Source: Arthrobacter bambusae
GTDB lineage: Bacteria > Actinomycetota > Actinomycetes > Actinomycetales > Micrococcaceae
Reading direction: 5' to 3'
Length of the DNA: 64,000 nt
NCBI RefSeq assembly: GCF_022606295.1
Contig: NZ_JAHHZS010000003.1
Coordinates: forward strand, 1-64,000
Shown here: positions 41,017-50,454 of the stretch, piece by piece
Position numbering within the stretch: the first letter of the stretch is position 1
Layout: the number at the start of each line of letters is the position of its first letter
The notes under the pieces: model-generated
Told to the model about the DNA's origin: nothing
Databases searched by the model: none
The model's input: the letters and a program-made list of their open reading frames with translations, nothing else
Program-made: the position numbers and the translations under genes

Positions 41017-42491
41017 TCAGCGTGCAGAACAACGCCCCCGCCTCGCCCCTTGCGCCCGGATGGCTCGCCGTGCCGGAAGACCTGAACGCGCTGCACGCGC
41101 CGATGTGGGCCGAAGGTGTCCGGAGGAACGACGACGGCGAACTCGCCATTGATGGCGTTCCCGTCAGCGAACTCAAGGCTCAGTTCGGCACCCCGCTGTT
41201 CGTCATGAGCGAAGGCGATTTCCGGGCCCGTGCCCGCTCCTTCAAGCATGCCTTCGACGAAGCTTTCGAGGACATCTGCGGGGGAGTGGATGTCTATTAC
41301 GCCGGAAAGTCCTTCTTGTGCACTGCCGTGGCCGCCTGGGTGGCGGAAGAAGGCCTGCGCCTGGACACGTGCTCCGGGGGAGAACTCGCCGTCGCGGCGC
41401 GCGCCGGCATCGACGGTGCCCATCTGGGACTGCACGGCAACAACAAGTCCGACGCCGAAATCAACCGCGCACTGGACATGAAGCTCGGCCGCATCGTGGT
41501 GGACAGCCTCGATGAGCTTGAGCGGGTTGCCAAGGTAGCCTCCGGCCGCGGCGAGACGGCGAAGGTCATGCTGCGGCTGACTCCCGGCGTCCACGCCCAC
41601 ACCCACGAATTCATTGCCACGGCCCACGAGGACCAGAAATTCGGTCTCTCCATGGCCGGGGACACTACCGAGTCGGCCGGCCTTTCGGCCGCCGAAGAAG
41701 CCGTCGCGGCGGCCACCTCGTACTCCAACGTGGAACTCCTGGGCCTGCACTGCCACATCGGTTCCCAGATCTTCGAGCCCGACGGCTTCGCCCTGGCAGC
41801 CGAGAAGCTGCTGGGATTCCTCGCAGCGATGCAGGCGAAGTACTCCATCGTCCTGCCGGAACTGGACCTGGGCGGCGGCTACGGCATCGCCTACACCCCG
41901 GTGGACACCCCCCGCCCGCCTGCCGAGATCGCGCAGGCGATGGCCGCCGTCGTACGCTCCACGTGCGCTGGGCTGGGGATCACCCCGCCGCGCATTTCGA
42001 TCGAACCGGGCCGCGCGATCGTGGGCACCAGCACGTTCACCTTGTACGAGGTGGGAACGCTGAAAACTGTTCGAGTGGACGCACCCGCGGGTGCCGAGGC
42101 CAAAGAAAACGTTACGTTCCCGCGCCGCTATGTGTCGGTGGACGGCGGCATGAGCGACAACGCCCGTCCGGTGCTGTACGACGCGGATTATTCGGCCATT
42201 CTCGCCTCGCGGGCCTCGGGTGCCGCCCCGCAGCTGTCCCGAGTAGTGGGCAAACATTGCGAGAGCGGCGACATAGTTGTTAGAGATGTATATCTGCCCG
42301 AAGACGTGGCAGCCGGTGATCTGCTCGCTGTACCGGGAACCGGCGCTTACTGCTGGGCCCTCTCAAGCAACTACAACTATCTGGCCAGGCCTGGCGTTGT
42401 CGCTGTGCGCAATGGATCCGCCCGGCTGATCGTCCGCGGGGAAACCGAAGAAGATCTCTTGAACCGCGACATGGGAGTGGCGAATGTCTGA
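41013..42491 (+). CDS. lysA: Diaminopimelate decarboxylase
   Basis: 492 residues, PLP fold-type III. The PLP lysine is in DVYYAGKSFLC (about 90-100), with DTCSGGEL, HCHIGSQI and GGGYGIAY further on. It makes lysine from meso-diaminopimelate, the last lysine step. The start is a GTG that overlaps the argS stop; a GTG 9 nt downstream is an alternative. The protein carries about 30 extra residues at the N-terminus compared with E. coli LysA. Its stop overlaps hom by 8 nt. Confidence 0.94.
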   Translation: MISVQNNAPASPLAPGWLAVPEDLNALHAPMWAEGVRRNDDGELAIDGVPVSELKAQFGTPLFVMSEGDFRARARSFKHAFDEAFEDICGGVDVYYAGKSFLCTAVAAWVAEEGLRLDTCSGGELAVAARAGIDGAHLGLHGNNKSDAEINRALDMKLGRIVVDSLDELERVAKVASGRGETAKVMLRLTPGVHAHTHEFIATAHEDQKFGLSMAGDTTESAGLSAAEEAVAAATSYSNVELLGLHCHIGSQIFEPDGFALAAEKLLGFLAAMQAKYSIVLPELDLGGGYGIAYTPVDTPRPPAEIAQAMAAVVRSTCAGLGITPPRISIEPGRAIVGTSTFTLYEVGTLKTVRVDAPAGAEAKENVTFPRRYVSVDGGMSDNARPVLYDADYSAILASRASGAAPQLSRVVGKHCESGDIVVRDVYLPEDVAAGDLLAVPGTGAYCWALSSNYNYLARPGVVAVRNGSARLIVRGETEEDLLNRDMGVANV

Positions 42492-43800
42492 AGTGCGAAC
42501 CCTGAAGGTGGCCCTGCTGGGCTGTGGCAATGTCGGGGCCCAAGTAGCGCGGATTCTCCTTGACGACGCCGACGCCCTTGCGGCCCGCACCGGCGCGCGC
42601 TTGCAGTTGTCCGGCATCGCCGTGCGAAACATCGATTCAGAGCGCGACGTCGAACTGCCGCGCGAACTGTTCACCACCGACGCCGATACCCTGGCCAAGG
42701 ACGCCGACCTGGTGATCGAGCTCATGGGAGGCATCGAACCGGCCCGTTCGCTCATCCTGACTGCCATGCAGAATGGTGCCTGCGTCGTGACCGGGAACAA
42801 GGCGCTCCTGGCACAGGATGGCCCGACGCTCTACGAAGAAGCCGACAAGGCCGGCGTCCAGCTCTCGTATGAGGCCGCCGTCGCCGGAGCCATTCCGATC
42901 CTGCGCCCCATCCGCGACAGCCTCTCGGGCGACCGCATCACCCGGGTCCTGGGCATCGTCAACGGCACCACCAACTTCATCCTCGACCAGATGGACAGCA
43001 CCGGTGCGCAGTTCGCCGACGCGCTGGCCGAGGCCCAACGCCTCGGATACGCTGAAGCCGACCCGACTGCCGACGTCGAAGGCCATGACGCCGCGGCCAA
43101 GGCCGCCATCCTTGCGTCGTTGTCCTTCCACACGCGCTTCGCGCTCGAAGACGTCTACTGCGAAGGCATCACCAAGGTCAGCGCGGCTGACATTGCCGCC
43201 GCGAAGGAAGCGGGCTTCGTCATCAAGCTTCTCGCCATCGCCGAGAAGATCACCAGCGCAAACGGCGACGACGGCATTTCGGTCCGCGTCCACCCCACCC
43301 TCCTGCCCCGCGAACACCCGCTCGCAGCAGTCCGTGGTGCGTTCAACGCAGTCTTCATCGAAGCCGAGAATGCCGGCGAGCTGATGTTCTACGGCCAGGG
43401 CGCCGGCGGAACCCCCACGGCGTCCGCCGTCCTGGGCGACCTCGTTTCGGCCGCCCGCCGGGTGGTGCTCGGCGGTCCCGGCCGCACCGAGACCACCACC
43501 GGCTACGTGCCCGCGCTGCCGATCGACGCCTCCACGACGAGCTACTACATCGGCCTCGACGTCGCCGACCAGGCCGGAGTGCTGGCCCGGATCACCCACA
43601 TCTTTGCGGAGAACGGCGTGTCGATTGAGATCATGCGCCAGACAATCCACCGCGACGCCGGCTCGAAGGTTGAGTCGGCCGAGCTGAAGATCGTCACCCA
43701 CCGCGCATCCGAAGCCGCACTCGCGGCAACCGTCGAGGCCGTCAAGGGCCTGGACGTCATCAATTCTGTGACATCCGTCCTGCGGGTAGAAGGGGTCTAA
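42484..43800 (+). CDS. hom: Homoserine dehydrogenase
   Basis: 438 residues. The NAD(P) motif is LGCGNVGAQVA (about 11-21), and the catalytic region is VNGTTNFILDQM with the later YAEADPTADVEGHDAA. A C-terminal ACT domain (about 350-435, starting YYIGLDVADQAGVLARI) should give feedback inhibition by threonine. It reduces aspartate semialdehyde to homoserine for threonine and methionine. GGGAG lies upstream of the ATG, which is 8 nt inside lysA. Its TAA is directly followed by thrC. Confidence 0.95.
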   Translation: MSEVRTLKVALLGCGNVGAQVARILLDDADALAARTGARLQLSGIAVRNIDSERDVELPRELFTTDADTLAKDADLVIELMGGIEPARSLILTAMQNGACVVTGNKALLAQDGPTLYEEADKAGVQLSYEAAVAGAIPILRPIRDSLSGDRITRVLGIVNGTTNFILDQMDSTGAQFADALAEAQRLGYAEADPTADVEGHDAAAKAAILASLSFHTRFALEDVYCEGITKVSAADIAAAKEAGFVIKLLAIAEKITSANGDDGISVRVHPTLLPREHPLAAVRGAFNAVFIEAENAGELMFYGQGAGGTPTASAVLGDLVSAARRVVLGGPGRTETTTGYVPALPIDASTTSYYIGLDVADQAGVLARITHIFAENGVSIEIMRQTIHRDAGSKVESAELKIVTHRASEAALAATVEAVKGLDVINSVTSVLRVEGV

Positions 43801-44907
43801 GTGGCTCACCAATGGCGCGGAGTAATCCGCGAATACGCTGATCGTTTGCCTGTGACGGAAGCCACGAAGGTCATTACCCTCGGCGAGGGCGGAACCCCGC
43901 TGGTCCACGCGCAGAAGCTCTCCGAACTCACCGGTTCCACGGTCTACCTGAAGGTGGAGGGCATGAACCCCACCGGATCCTTCAAGGACCGCGGCATGAC
44001 GATGGCCATGACGGCGGCTGTCGAAGCCGGCGCCAAGGCCGTTGTCTGCGCCTCCACGGGCAACACCTCGGCCTCCGCCGCGGCCTACGCCACGGCCGCC
44101 GGGCTGAAGTGTGCCGTGCTCGTCCCCGAAGGCAAGATCTCCATGGGCAAGCTCAGCCAGGCCATCGCGCACGGTGCCACGCTCCTGCAGGTGGACGGGA
44201 ACTTCGACAATTGCCTGGACATCGCCCGGAAGCTCGGCGAGTCCTACCCGGTGTTCCTCGTGAACTCCGTCAACCCGGCGCGCATCCAAGGCCAGAAGAC
44301 CGGTGCCTTCGAAATCGTCGACGCCCTCGGAGACGCTCCGGACATCCACGTCCTGCCGGTCGGCAACGCGGGCAACATCAGCGCGTATTGGAAGGGCTAC
44401 AAGGAGTACTCCGCGCCCTTCGAGTCCGCAACGGCCGGCACCCTTCCCGCCGTCTCCACCAAGACTCCGGCCATGTGGGGATTCCAGGCGGCAGGCGCGG
44501 CTCCGTTCGTGGCAGGCCACCCCATCACCGAACCGGACACGATCGCCACGGCCATCCGCATCGGCAATCCGGCATCCTGGGACACTGCCATCGCGGCACG
44601 CGATGAATCCGGCGGCTTCATCGACGCCGTGACCGACGAGGAAATCCTCGATGCCCACCGCTGGCTCTCCGCCAAGGAAGGCGTCTTCGTGGAACCCGGT
44701 TCCGCCGCAGGCGTCGCCGGCCTCATCAAGAAGCACGCGGCCGGCGAGGTTCCCACCGGAAAGACGATCGTCATCACGGTCACCGGTCACGGACTCAAAG
44801 ACCCGCAGTGGGCCCTCCGCACCGAAGACGGAAGCGACGTCCAGCCGGTCAAGGTACCGAACGACGTCGTGACCGTGGCATCCGAACTGGGACTGGAAGA
44901 AAACTAA
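43801..44907 (+). CDS. thrC: Threonine synthase
   Basis: 368 residues, PLP fold-type II. The PLP lysine lies in [15 protein letters not shown] (about 57-71), and [15 protein letters not shown] and [12 protein letters not shown] form the cofactor pocket. It converts O-phosphohomoserine to threonine. GTG start at the base after the hom stop, with AAGGGG upstream within hom. This compact class has no N-terminal domain as in plant or yeast forms. thrB follows 2 nt downstream. Confidence 0.95.
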   Translation: MAHQWRGVIREYADRLPVTEATKVITLGEGGTPLVHAQKLSELTGSTVYLKVEGMNPTGSFKDRGMTMAMTAAVEAGAKAVVCASTGNTSASAAAYATAAGLKCAVLVPEGKISMGKLSQAIAHGATLLQVDGNFDNCLDIARKLGESYPVFLVNSVNPARIQGQKTGAFEIVDALGDAPDIHVLPVGNAGNISAYWKGYKEYSAPFESATAGTLPAVSTKTPAMWGFQAAGAAPFVAGHPITEPDTIATAIRIGNPASWDTAIAARDESGGFIDAVTDEEILDAHRWLSAKEGVFVEPGSAAGVAGLIKKHAAGEVPTGKTIVITVTGHGLKDPQWALRTEDGSDVQPVKVPNDVVTVASELGLEEN

Positions 44908-44909
44908 GA

Positions 44910-45884
44910 GTGGAAACCACGCAGCCCACCGCGACGGGTCTCAAGCTTGTCGCGGCAGGCCAGCAGCTGACCGTCAGGGTCCCGGGCACCAGCGCCAACC
45001 TGGGCCCGGGCTATGACAGCCTCGGCCTGGCATTGTCGATCTACGACACCCTGACTGTCGAAACGCTCAGCACCGGAGAGCTCGAGTTCGAGCTCTCCGG
45101 CGAGGGATCCGAGTCCCTCCCTCGCGATGGCAGCCACCTCGTAGTGCGTGCGCTCACCATGGCCCTGGAACGCCTCGGTTTCCGGCACAGCGGCCTCAAG
45201 ATCACCGCGGACAACGTCAATCCGCACGGCCGTGGACTTGGCTCCTCGGCGTCGGCCGTGGTTGCGGCCGTTACCGCTGCCAACGCCTTGGTCCCCGAAT
45301 CCGCCCAGCGCGACCGCGAATGGATCCTGCAGCTCACGAGCGAGATGGAAGGGCACCCGGACAACGTCGCACCCGCGATTTTCGGCGGACTGGCCTTGTC
45401 GTGGCAGGACAGCGAGCAGTACAGCAGTACCCGTGCGGAGGTGGTCCCGGCGGTCATCCCGATCGTGGCCGTCCCCGACTACGAACTGTCCACGGAAACC
45501 GCCCGCGGGCTGCTGCCCGCTTCCGTCGGCCACCACGCGGCAGCGATGAACGCAGGGCGTGCCGCCCTCCTGGTCCACGCCTTGACGTCCGATCCCCGTT
45601 TCCTGCTTCCCGGGACCGAGGACTACCTGCACCAGAGCTACCGCGCAGAGGCAATGCGGCCAAGTGCGGCGCTGATCAAGGCATTGCGGTCTGCGGGACA
45701 TGCGGCTGTCGTTTCGGGAGCGGGTCCCACCGTTCTGGCGCTGGCCAACGGCGCGGACGAAGCCGGGGCGGTTGCCGAATTGATTAAAACGTTCACCGCG
45801 GACAACACACCGGACGTTGCGTGGCGCGTGATGACACTGGCAGTGGACGTTGAAGGTGCTAGAGTGGACTTGCACCGGCGGTAG
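44910..45884 (+). CDS. thrB: Homoserine kinase
   Basis: 324 residues of the GHMP kinase family. The ATP loop is PHGRGLGSSASAVVAAV (about 105-121). VPGTSANLGPGYDSLGLALS near the N-terminus and SGAGPTVLAL near the C-terminus complete the signature. It phosphorylates homoserine for ThrC. I chose the GTG at 44910, 2 nt after the thrC stop; the frame is open earlier but overlaps thrC and is not protein-like there. The final 15 residues precede a possible -10 (TAGAGT, 45860-45865) for rho. Confidence 0.93.
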   Translation: METTQPTATGLKLVAAGQQLTVRVPGTSANLGPGYDSLGLALSIYDTLTVETLSTGELEFELSGEGSESLPRDGSHLVVRALTMALERLGFRHSGLKITADNVNPHGRGLGSSASAVVAAVTAANALVPESAQRDREWILQLTSEMEGHPDNVAPAIFGGLALSWQDSEQYSSTRAEVVPAVIPIVAVPDYELSTETARGLLPASVGHHAAAMNAGRAALLVHALTSDPRFLLPGTEDYLHQSYRAEAMRPSAALIKALRSAGHAAVVSGAGPTVLALANGADEAGAVAELIKTFTADNTPDVAWRVMTLAVDVEGARVDLHRR

Positions 45885-46185
45885 AACCGCGGGCAGTTCC
45901 CTGACATTGGATCCCGGCTAGATGCCGTTCCCGTCTCCTACTGTGTCGAAGTCTGCCGGTGTCGTCTCCTTATCGGCCTGTCGCAGGTGCCACAGAACCC
46001 TTTCTGTTACCCGGACCGTCAGCCCGCGCCCCGCCCGCCGGAGCATCGAAGACGTATTAGTATCCGGCCCTGCTGAAACTAAACCGGCAAGACCGAAATC
46101 ACGGCTGCAGATCTGAACTGCAGTCCAGAACAAATCATCGCGTCCAGCTCCAGGTCTGGACGCCGTCGAGGGGGAAGGATCCTTC
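45885..46185 (+). other. Long leader region upstream of rho
   Basis: 301 bp without a convincing gene. A -10-like TAGAGT at 45860-45865, inside the end of thrB, would give rho a leader of about 310 nt. Long leaders that allow Rho to control its own message are known in other bacteria. I see CT-rich, low-structure tracts near 45940-45985 but no riboswitch consensus. A GGGGGAAGGATCC ribosome-binding site precedes the rho GTG. Confidence 0.45.
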
Positions 46186-48300
46186 GTGACAGAAACCACT
46201 GAGCTGGCTTCAGCTGTGGACACCACATCTTCTGCAGCTGAATCAACGGCCGCAACCGCTAAGAGCAGCGGCCTTGCAGGCCTCAAGCTCGCGCAGCTCC
46301 AGGCTCTCGCCAGTCAGCTGGGCATTTCGGGCGGATCCCGGATGCGCAAGGGGGACTTGGTTTCGGCGATCTCGGCCCACCGCGCCGGTGCAACCACCAG
46401 CAAGGCTCCTGCCGCGGCCAAAGCCGTGGCAGCGAAGGCCGCGCCTGCATCCCCGGAAGCCGAGACCCCTGCCGCACCTGCCGCAGCATCCACCGAAGCC
46501 GCCGCGCAGGATGGCACCCGGGCACGTGGCCGTGGCCGTAGCCGCCGCGCCACGAGCGACGGCGTTGTTGCCGCTCCCGCCGCCGCGGAAGCCGCGGACG
46601 CTCCCGCCGTCGTCGTCGAGGCTCCTGCAGCTCCTGCCGCCGAAGCAAGCGAGGCCGCCGGCGAACGCCGCCAGCCGCGCACGCGGAACCGTCGTCGTGG
46701 CGAGGCCGTTGCTCCCGTGGAGGCCGGTGAAGCCGGCGAGACCCGCGCTGCCGAGCAGCCGCAGGCCGAACAGCCCCGCACAGAACAGCGCCAGGCAGAA
46801 CAGCGCCAGCCCGAGCAGCGCCAGGCCGAGCAGCGTCAGGCACAGCCGCGCCAGGGCGAACAGGCCTCGGCCGACGCCGGGGAATCCGGCCAGCGCGAAC
46901 GCCGCGACAACACCCGTACGCGTCGCGAAGACACGAACGACGGCGATGACAGCGGCAACCGTCGCAATCGTCGCAATCGTCGCGACCGCAACGACCGTCC
47001 GGGTCCGCAGGACAACCGCGACAACCGTGACAACCGCGATGGAAACACCCGCAGCGACCGCTTCCGCGACCGCAACGAGCGTCGCCGGGGCCGCGGCCAG
47101 GGCCCGGACGTCGACGACGTCGAGGTCACCGAAGACGACGTCCTGCTGCCGGTTGCCGGCATCCTGGACGTACTGGAGAACTACGCGTTCATCCGCACCT
47201 CTGGCTACCTGCCCGGTGCCAACGACGTGTACGTGTCCCTCGCCCAGGTCAAGAAATACAACCTGCGCAAGGGTGACGCCGTCGTCGGCGCCATCCGCGC
47301 CCCGCGTGACGGCGAGGACCGCAACCAGCAGTCTGCGCGCCAGAAGTTCAACGCGCTCGTCCGCGTCACGTCGGTCAACGGCAAGACGCCCGAAGAGCTC
47401 AAGGACCGTGTCGAATTCGCGAAGCTCGTCCCGCTGTACCCGTCCGAGCGCCTGCGCCTCGAAACGGACCCCAAGAAGATCGGCCCGCGCGTCATCGACC
47501 TCGTGGCCCCGATCGGCAAGGGCCAGCGCGGCCTGATCGTCTCCCCGCCGAAGGCCGGTAAGACGCTCATCCTGCAGTCCATCGCGAACGCGATCACCAC
47601 CAACAACCCTGAGGTCCACCTCATGATGGTGCTGGTTGACGAACGTCCCGAAGAAGTCACGGACATGCAGCGCACCGTCAAGGGCGAGGTCATTGCCTCC
47701 ACCTTCGACCGTCCCGCCGACGACCACACCACGGTTGCCGAGCTTTCCATCGAGCGCGCCAAGCGACTCGTGGAAATGGGCATGGACGTGGTGGTCCTCC
47801 TGGATTCCATGACCCGCCTGGGCCGCGCCTACAACCTGGCAGCGCCGGCCTCTGGCCGTATCCTGTCCGGTGGTGTCGACTCCGCTGCGCTCTACCCGCC
47901 GAAGCGTTTCTTCGGTGCTGCGCGCAACATCGAAAACGGTGGCTCGCTCACCATCCTGGCAACCGCGCTCGTGGAGACCGGTTCCAAGATGGACGAGGTC
48001 ATCTTCGAGGAGTTCAAGGGCACGGGCAACATGGAGCTCCGCCTGTCCCGCCAGCTGGCGGACAAGCGCATCTTCCCGGCCGTGGACGTCAACGCTTCGG
48101 GTACCCGTCGCGAAGAGAACCTGCTTTCGGCCGAAGAAGTCAAGATCATGTGGAAGCTGCGCCGCGTCCTGTCCGGACTCGAGACCCAGCAGAGCCTTGA
48201 ACTCCTGACCAACAAGATCCGGGAGACCGGGAGCAACGTCGAGTTCCTCATGCAGGTACAGAAGACGACTCTTGGAGCCAAGTCGGATAACGACAAGTAG
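46186..48300 (+). CDS. rho: Transcription termination factor Rho
   Basis: 704 residues, far longer than E. coli Rho (419). Residues about 20-60 are the Rho N-terminal helical domain (LAGLKLAQLQALASQLGI). Residues about 65-310 are an Ala/Glu/Arg/Gln/Asn-rich insertion, including Gln-Glu-Arg repeats (about 188-225) and an Arg/Asp/Asn run. The cold-shock-like RNA-binding domain (about 320-395) starts at GILDVLENYAFIR. The ATPase has PPKAGKTL (Walker A), VDERPEEVTDM and VVLLDSMTRL. It ends transcription at C-rich, untranslated RNA. Such insertions are known in high-GC Rho proteins and add RNA affinity. GTG start. Confidence 0.95.
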   Translation: MTETTELASAVDTTSSAAESTAATAKSSGLAGLKLAQLQALASQLGISGGSRMRKGDLVSAISAHRAGATTSKAPAAAKAVAAKAAPASPEAETPAAPAAASTEAAAQDGTRARGRGRSRRATSDGVVAAPAAAEAADAPAVVVEAPAAPAAEASEAAGERRQPRTRNRRRGEAVAPVEAGEAGETRAAEQPQAEQPRTEQRQAEQRQPEQRQAEQRQAQPRQGEQASADAGESGQRERRDNTRTRREDTNDGDDSGNRRNRRNRRDRNDRPGPQDNRDNRDNRDGNTRSDRFRDRNERRRGRGQGPDVDDVEVTEDDVLLPVAGILDVLENYAFIRTSGYLPGANDVYVSLAQVKKYNLRKGDAVVGAIRAPRDGEDRNQQSARQKFNALVRVTSVNGKTPEELKDRVEFAKLVPLYPSERLRLETDPKKIGPRVIDLVAPIGKGQRGLIVSPPKAGKTLILQSIANAITTNNPEVHLMMVLVDERPEEVTDMQRTVKGEVIASTFDRPADDHTTVAELSIERAKRLVEMGMDVVVLLDSMTRLGRAYNLAAPASGRILSGGVDSAALYPPKRFFGAARNIENGGSLTILATALVETGSKMDEVIFEEFKGTGNMELRLSRQLADKRIFPAVDVNASGTRREENLLSAEEVKIMWKLRRVLSGLETQQSLELLTNKIRETGSNVEFLMQVQKTTLGAKSDNDK

Positions 48301-48375
48301 CTGTTTCAGGGGCGGGCGCTGGTTCGTTCGTGCGGTTGATTCCGCGCGGATGTTCAGCTCCCGCCCTTTCCCGTT

Positions 48376-48440
48376 GCAACGCGGGGTCACTTACGGCCCG
48401 TGCCGGGGGTCAAGATGGGCCGGAAGTGACCCCGCGTCGC
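48376..48440. repeat. Large inverted repeat between rho and prfA
   Basis: Arms 48376-48399 and 48417-48440 are 24 bp long and complementary except at two positions; the core is CGCGGGGTCACTT. The loop is 17 nt. No T-run follows. It may be a dispersed REP-like element, a rho terminator, or both. Its right arm ends 6 nt before the likely prfA -10 box. Confidence 0.75.
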
Positions 48441-48446
48441 AGTTAT

Positions 48447-48452
48447 TAGACT
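48447..48452 (+). promoter_or_regulatory. -10 element TAGACT upstream of prfA
   Basis: TAGACT lies 25 nt before the ATG. A leader of about 18-20 nt with the AGAGG ribosome-binding site would result. Confidence 0.5.
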
Positions 48453-48477
48453 TGTAGAAGTCGAAAGAGGTTTGAAA

Positions 48478-49551
48478 ATGTTTGAGTCCGTACAGGGATT
48501 GCTTGACGAACATGCCGCCATCCAGGCGCAGTTGAGTGATCCTGCCGTTTATGCCGACCAGGCTTTGGCCCGCAAGTTGGGGCGGCGCTCGGCCCAGTTG
48601 CAGGGCATCGTTGAGGCGTACAACCGTTGGCGCGGGCTCATGGACGATCTCGAAGCAGCCAAGGAAATGGCTTCCGAGGACGCCGAATTTGCTGCCGAGG
48701 TAGACGAAATCGAGGCGAAGCTTCCGGCAGCGCAAGAGAAACTGCGCAGGCTGCTGATCCCGCGCGATCCCGACGACGCCCGCAACGTCATCCTTGAGGT
48801 CAAGGGCGGCGAAGGCGGCGACGAAGCTGCGCTCTTCGCCGGAGACCTGCTGCGCATGTACATGCGCTACGCGGAGTCGCGCGGCTGGAAGACCGAACTC
48901 ATCTCGGCCACGGAATCAGACCTGGGCGGCTACAAGGACGTCCAGATGGCCGTCAAGGGCAACTCGAACGATCCCGCAGAAGGCGTCTATGCCCGCTTGA
49001 AGTTCGAGGGCGGCGTGCACCGCGTCCAGCGGGTTCCCGTCACCGAATCGCAGGGCCGCATCCACACTTCCGCCGCCGGTGTACTCGTGCTCCCCGAAGT
49101 GGATGAGCCCGAAGAGCTCGAAATCAACCAGAACGACCTGAAGATCGACGTCTACCGGTCCTCGGGCCCCGGTGGCCAGTCCGTCAACACCACGGACTCG
49201 GCAGTCCGCATCACGCACCTCCCTACGGGCATCGTGGTGGCCATGCAGAACGAAAAATCCCAGCTGCAGAACCGCGAAGCCGGCATGCGCGTCCTCCGTG
49301 CCCGCATCCTCGCCCACCAGCAGGAGCAGATCGACGCCGAGAACTCGGCCCAGCGCAAATCCCAGATCCGTACCATGGACCGTTCCGAGCGCATCCGGAC
49401 GTACAACTTCCCGGAAAACCGGATTGCCGACCACCGTACCGGCTACAAGGCCTACAACCTCGACGCCGTCATGAACGGCGACCTGGAACCGGTCATCCAG
49501 TCGGCCATCGAAATGGACGAACAGTCGCGCCTGGATGCCCTGGGCGAGTAG
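48478..49551 (+). CDS. prfA: Peptide chain release factor 1
   Basis: 357 residues. The stop-codon reading motif is PVT in [15 protein letters not shown], and the catalytic GGQ lies in [20 protein letters not shown]. It releases peptides at UAA and UAG. The ATG at 48478 has AGAGG 7 nt upstream; an in-frame TTG 6 nt earlier is unlikely. It is followed by prmC, which methylates the glutamine of GGQ. In many actinobacteria rpmE lies between rho and prfA; it is absent here. Confidence 0.95.
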   Translation: MFESVQGLLDEHAAIQAQLSDPAVYADQALARKLGRRSAQLQGIVEAYNRWRGLMDDLEAAKEMASEDAEFAAEVDEIEAKLPAAQEKLRRLLIPRDPDDARNVILEVKGGEGGDEAALFAGDLLRMYMRYAESRGWKTELISATESDLGGYKDVQMAVKGNSNDPAEGVYARLKFEGGVHRVQRVPVTESQGRIHTSAAGVLVLPEVDEPEELEINQNDLKIDVYRSSGPGGQSVNTTDSAVRITHLPTGIVVAMQNEKSQLQNREAGMRVLRARILAHQQEQIDAENSAQRKSQIRTMDRSERIRTYNFPENRIADHRTGYKAYNLDAVMNGDLEPVIQSAIEMDEQSRLDALGE

Positions 49552-49569
49552 CAGCCTGCAAGGATCCTG

Positions 49570-50442
49570 ATGACGCTCTTTCCGGGCCAAAGCCTCGCCG
49601 ACGCCGTCCGCGAGGCAACAACCATCCTGTCCGACGCCGGAGTCCCCACTCCGCGCGTGGACGCGGAACTTCTAGCGGAACATCTCCTGGGTGTCGGCCT
49701 CGGGCGGCTACGCGCCATGTTGCTCGGTGACACCGCAGCTCCGGAAGGGTACGCGGACCTGGTGGCCGAACGGGCACAGCGCGTTCCGCTCCAGCACATC
49801 ACCGGCGTCGCGCATTTCCGTTACCTCACGCTTGCCGTGGGTCCGGGCGTGTTCATTCCGCGGCCCGAAACGGAATCCGTGGTCCAGCTGGTCATCGACC
49901 ACCTCCAGGGTCTCCCGCACCCCAAAGTGGTTGATCTTGGCACCGGGTCGGGTGCCATTGCCGGTTCGATTGCCCACGAAGTGCCCGGAGCCGAGGTCCA
50001 CGCCGTCGAATTCAGCACCTTCGCCCACGCGTGGGCCACCAAGAACCTGAAGCCGCTCGGGGTGAAGCTCGTGCAGGGCGACCTCCGCGATGCCTTGCCC
50101 GAACACGACGGAACGTTCGACGTCGTCGTTTCCAATCCGCCCTACATCCCGGCTGAAGCCGTTCCGAACGAACCCGAAGTGGCGCTGCACGATCCGCCCG
50201 AGGCGCTGTACGGCGGGGGAGCGGACGGAATGGAGCTCCCGACGGCGGCTGCGGCCTCGGCTGCCCGGCTCCTCAAGGGCGGCGGCTTCTTCGTGATGGA
50301 GCACGCAGAGGTGCAGGCGGGGTGGATTTCCGAACACCTGAAGTCGGCCGGCTGCTGGACCCGGGTCACCACCCACCTCGATCTCAACGGCAAGGAACGT
50401 GCCACGAGCGCAGTGTTGGCAATCGCTGCCTCCGGGAAATGA
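49570..50442 (+). CDS. prmC: Release-factor glutamine N5-methyltransferase
   Basis: 290 residues. The SAM motif is VDLGTGSGAIAGSIA (about 120-134) and the catalytic NPPY lies in VVSNPPYIPAEA (about 189-200). The N-terminal helical domain binds the release factor. It methylates the GGQ glutamine of RF1/RF2. AAGGATCC precedes the ATG, 18 nt after the prfA stop, so both are in one operon, the conserved pairing of enzyme and substrate. Confidence 0.94.
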   Translation: MTLFPGQSLADAVREATTILSDAGVPTPRVDAELLAEHLLGVGLGRLRAMLLGDTAAPEGYADLVAERAQRVPLQHITGVAHFRYLTLAVGPGVFIPRPETESVVQLVIDHLQGLPHPKVVDLGTGSGAIAGSIAHEVPGAEVHAVEFSTFAHAWATKNLKPLGVKLVQGDLRDALPEHDGTFDVVVSNPPYIPAEAVPNEPEVALHDPPEALYGGGADGMELPTAAAASAARLLKGGGFFVMEHAEVQAGWISEHLKSAGCWTRVTTHLDLNGKERATSAVLAIAASGK

Positions 50443-50454
50443 AAGAATAACGCT

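Noticed and set aside
42637..44790. A 717-codon minus-strand frame across hom and thrC
   Set aside because: It crosses two well-identified genes in antisense and has no recognisable motif.
46771..46860. Short tandem repeats that could suggest a CRISPR or minisatellite
   Set aside because: The repeats are in frame, encode Gln-Glu-Arg units of the Rho insertion, have no unique spacers of constant length, and no cas genes are near.
46243..48390. A 715-codon minus-strand frame opposite rho
   Set aside because: It is antisense to Rho, and its Ala/Gly/Val strings mirror the repetitive Rho insertion.
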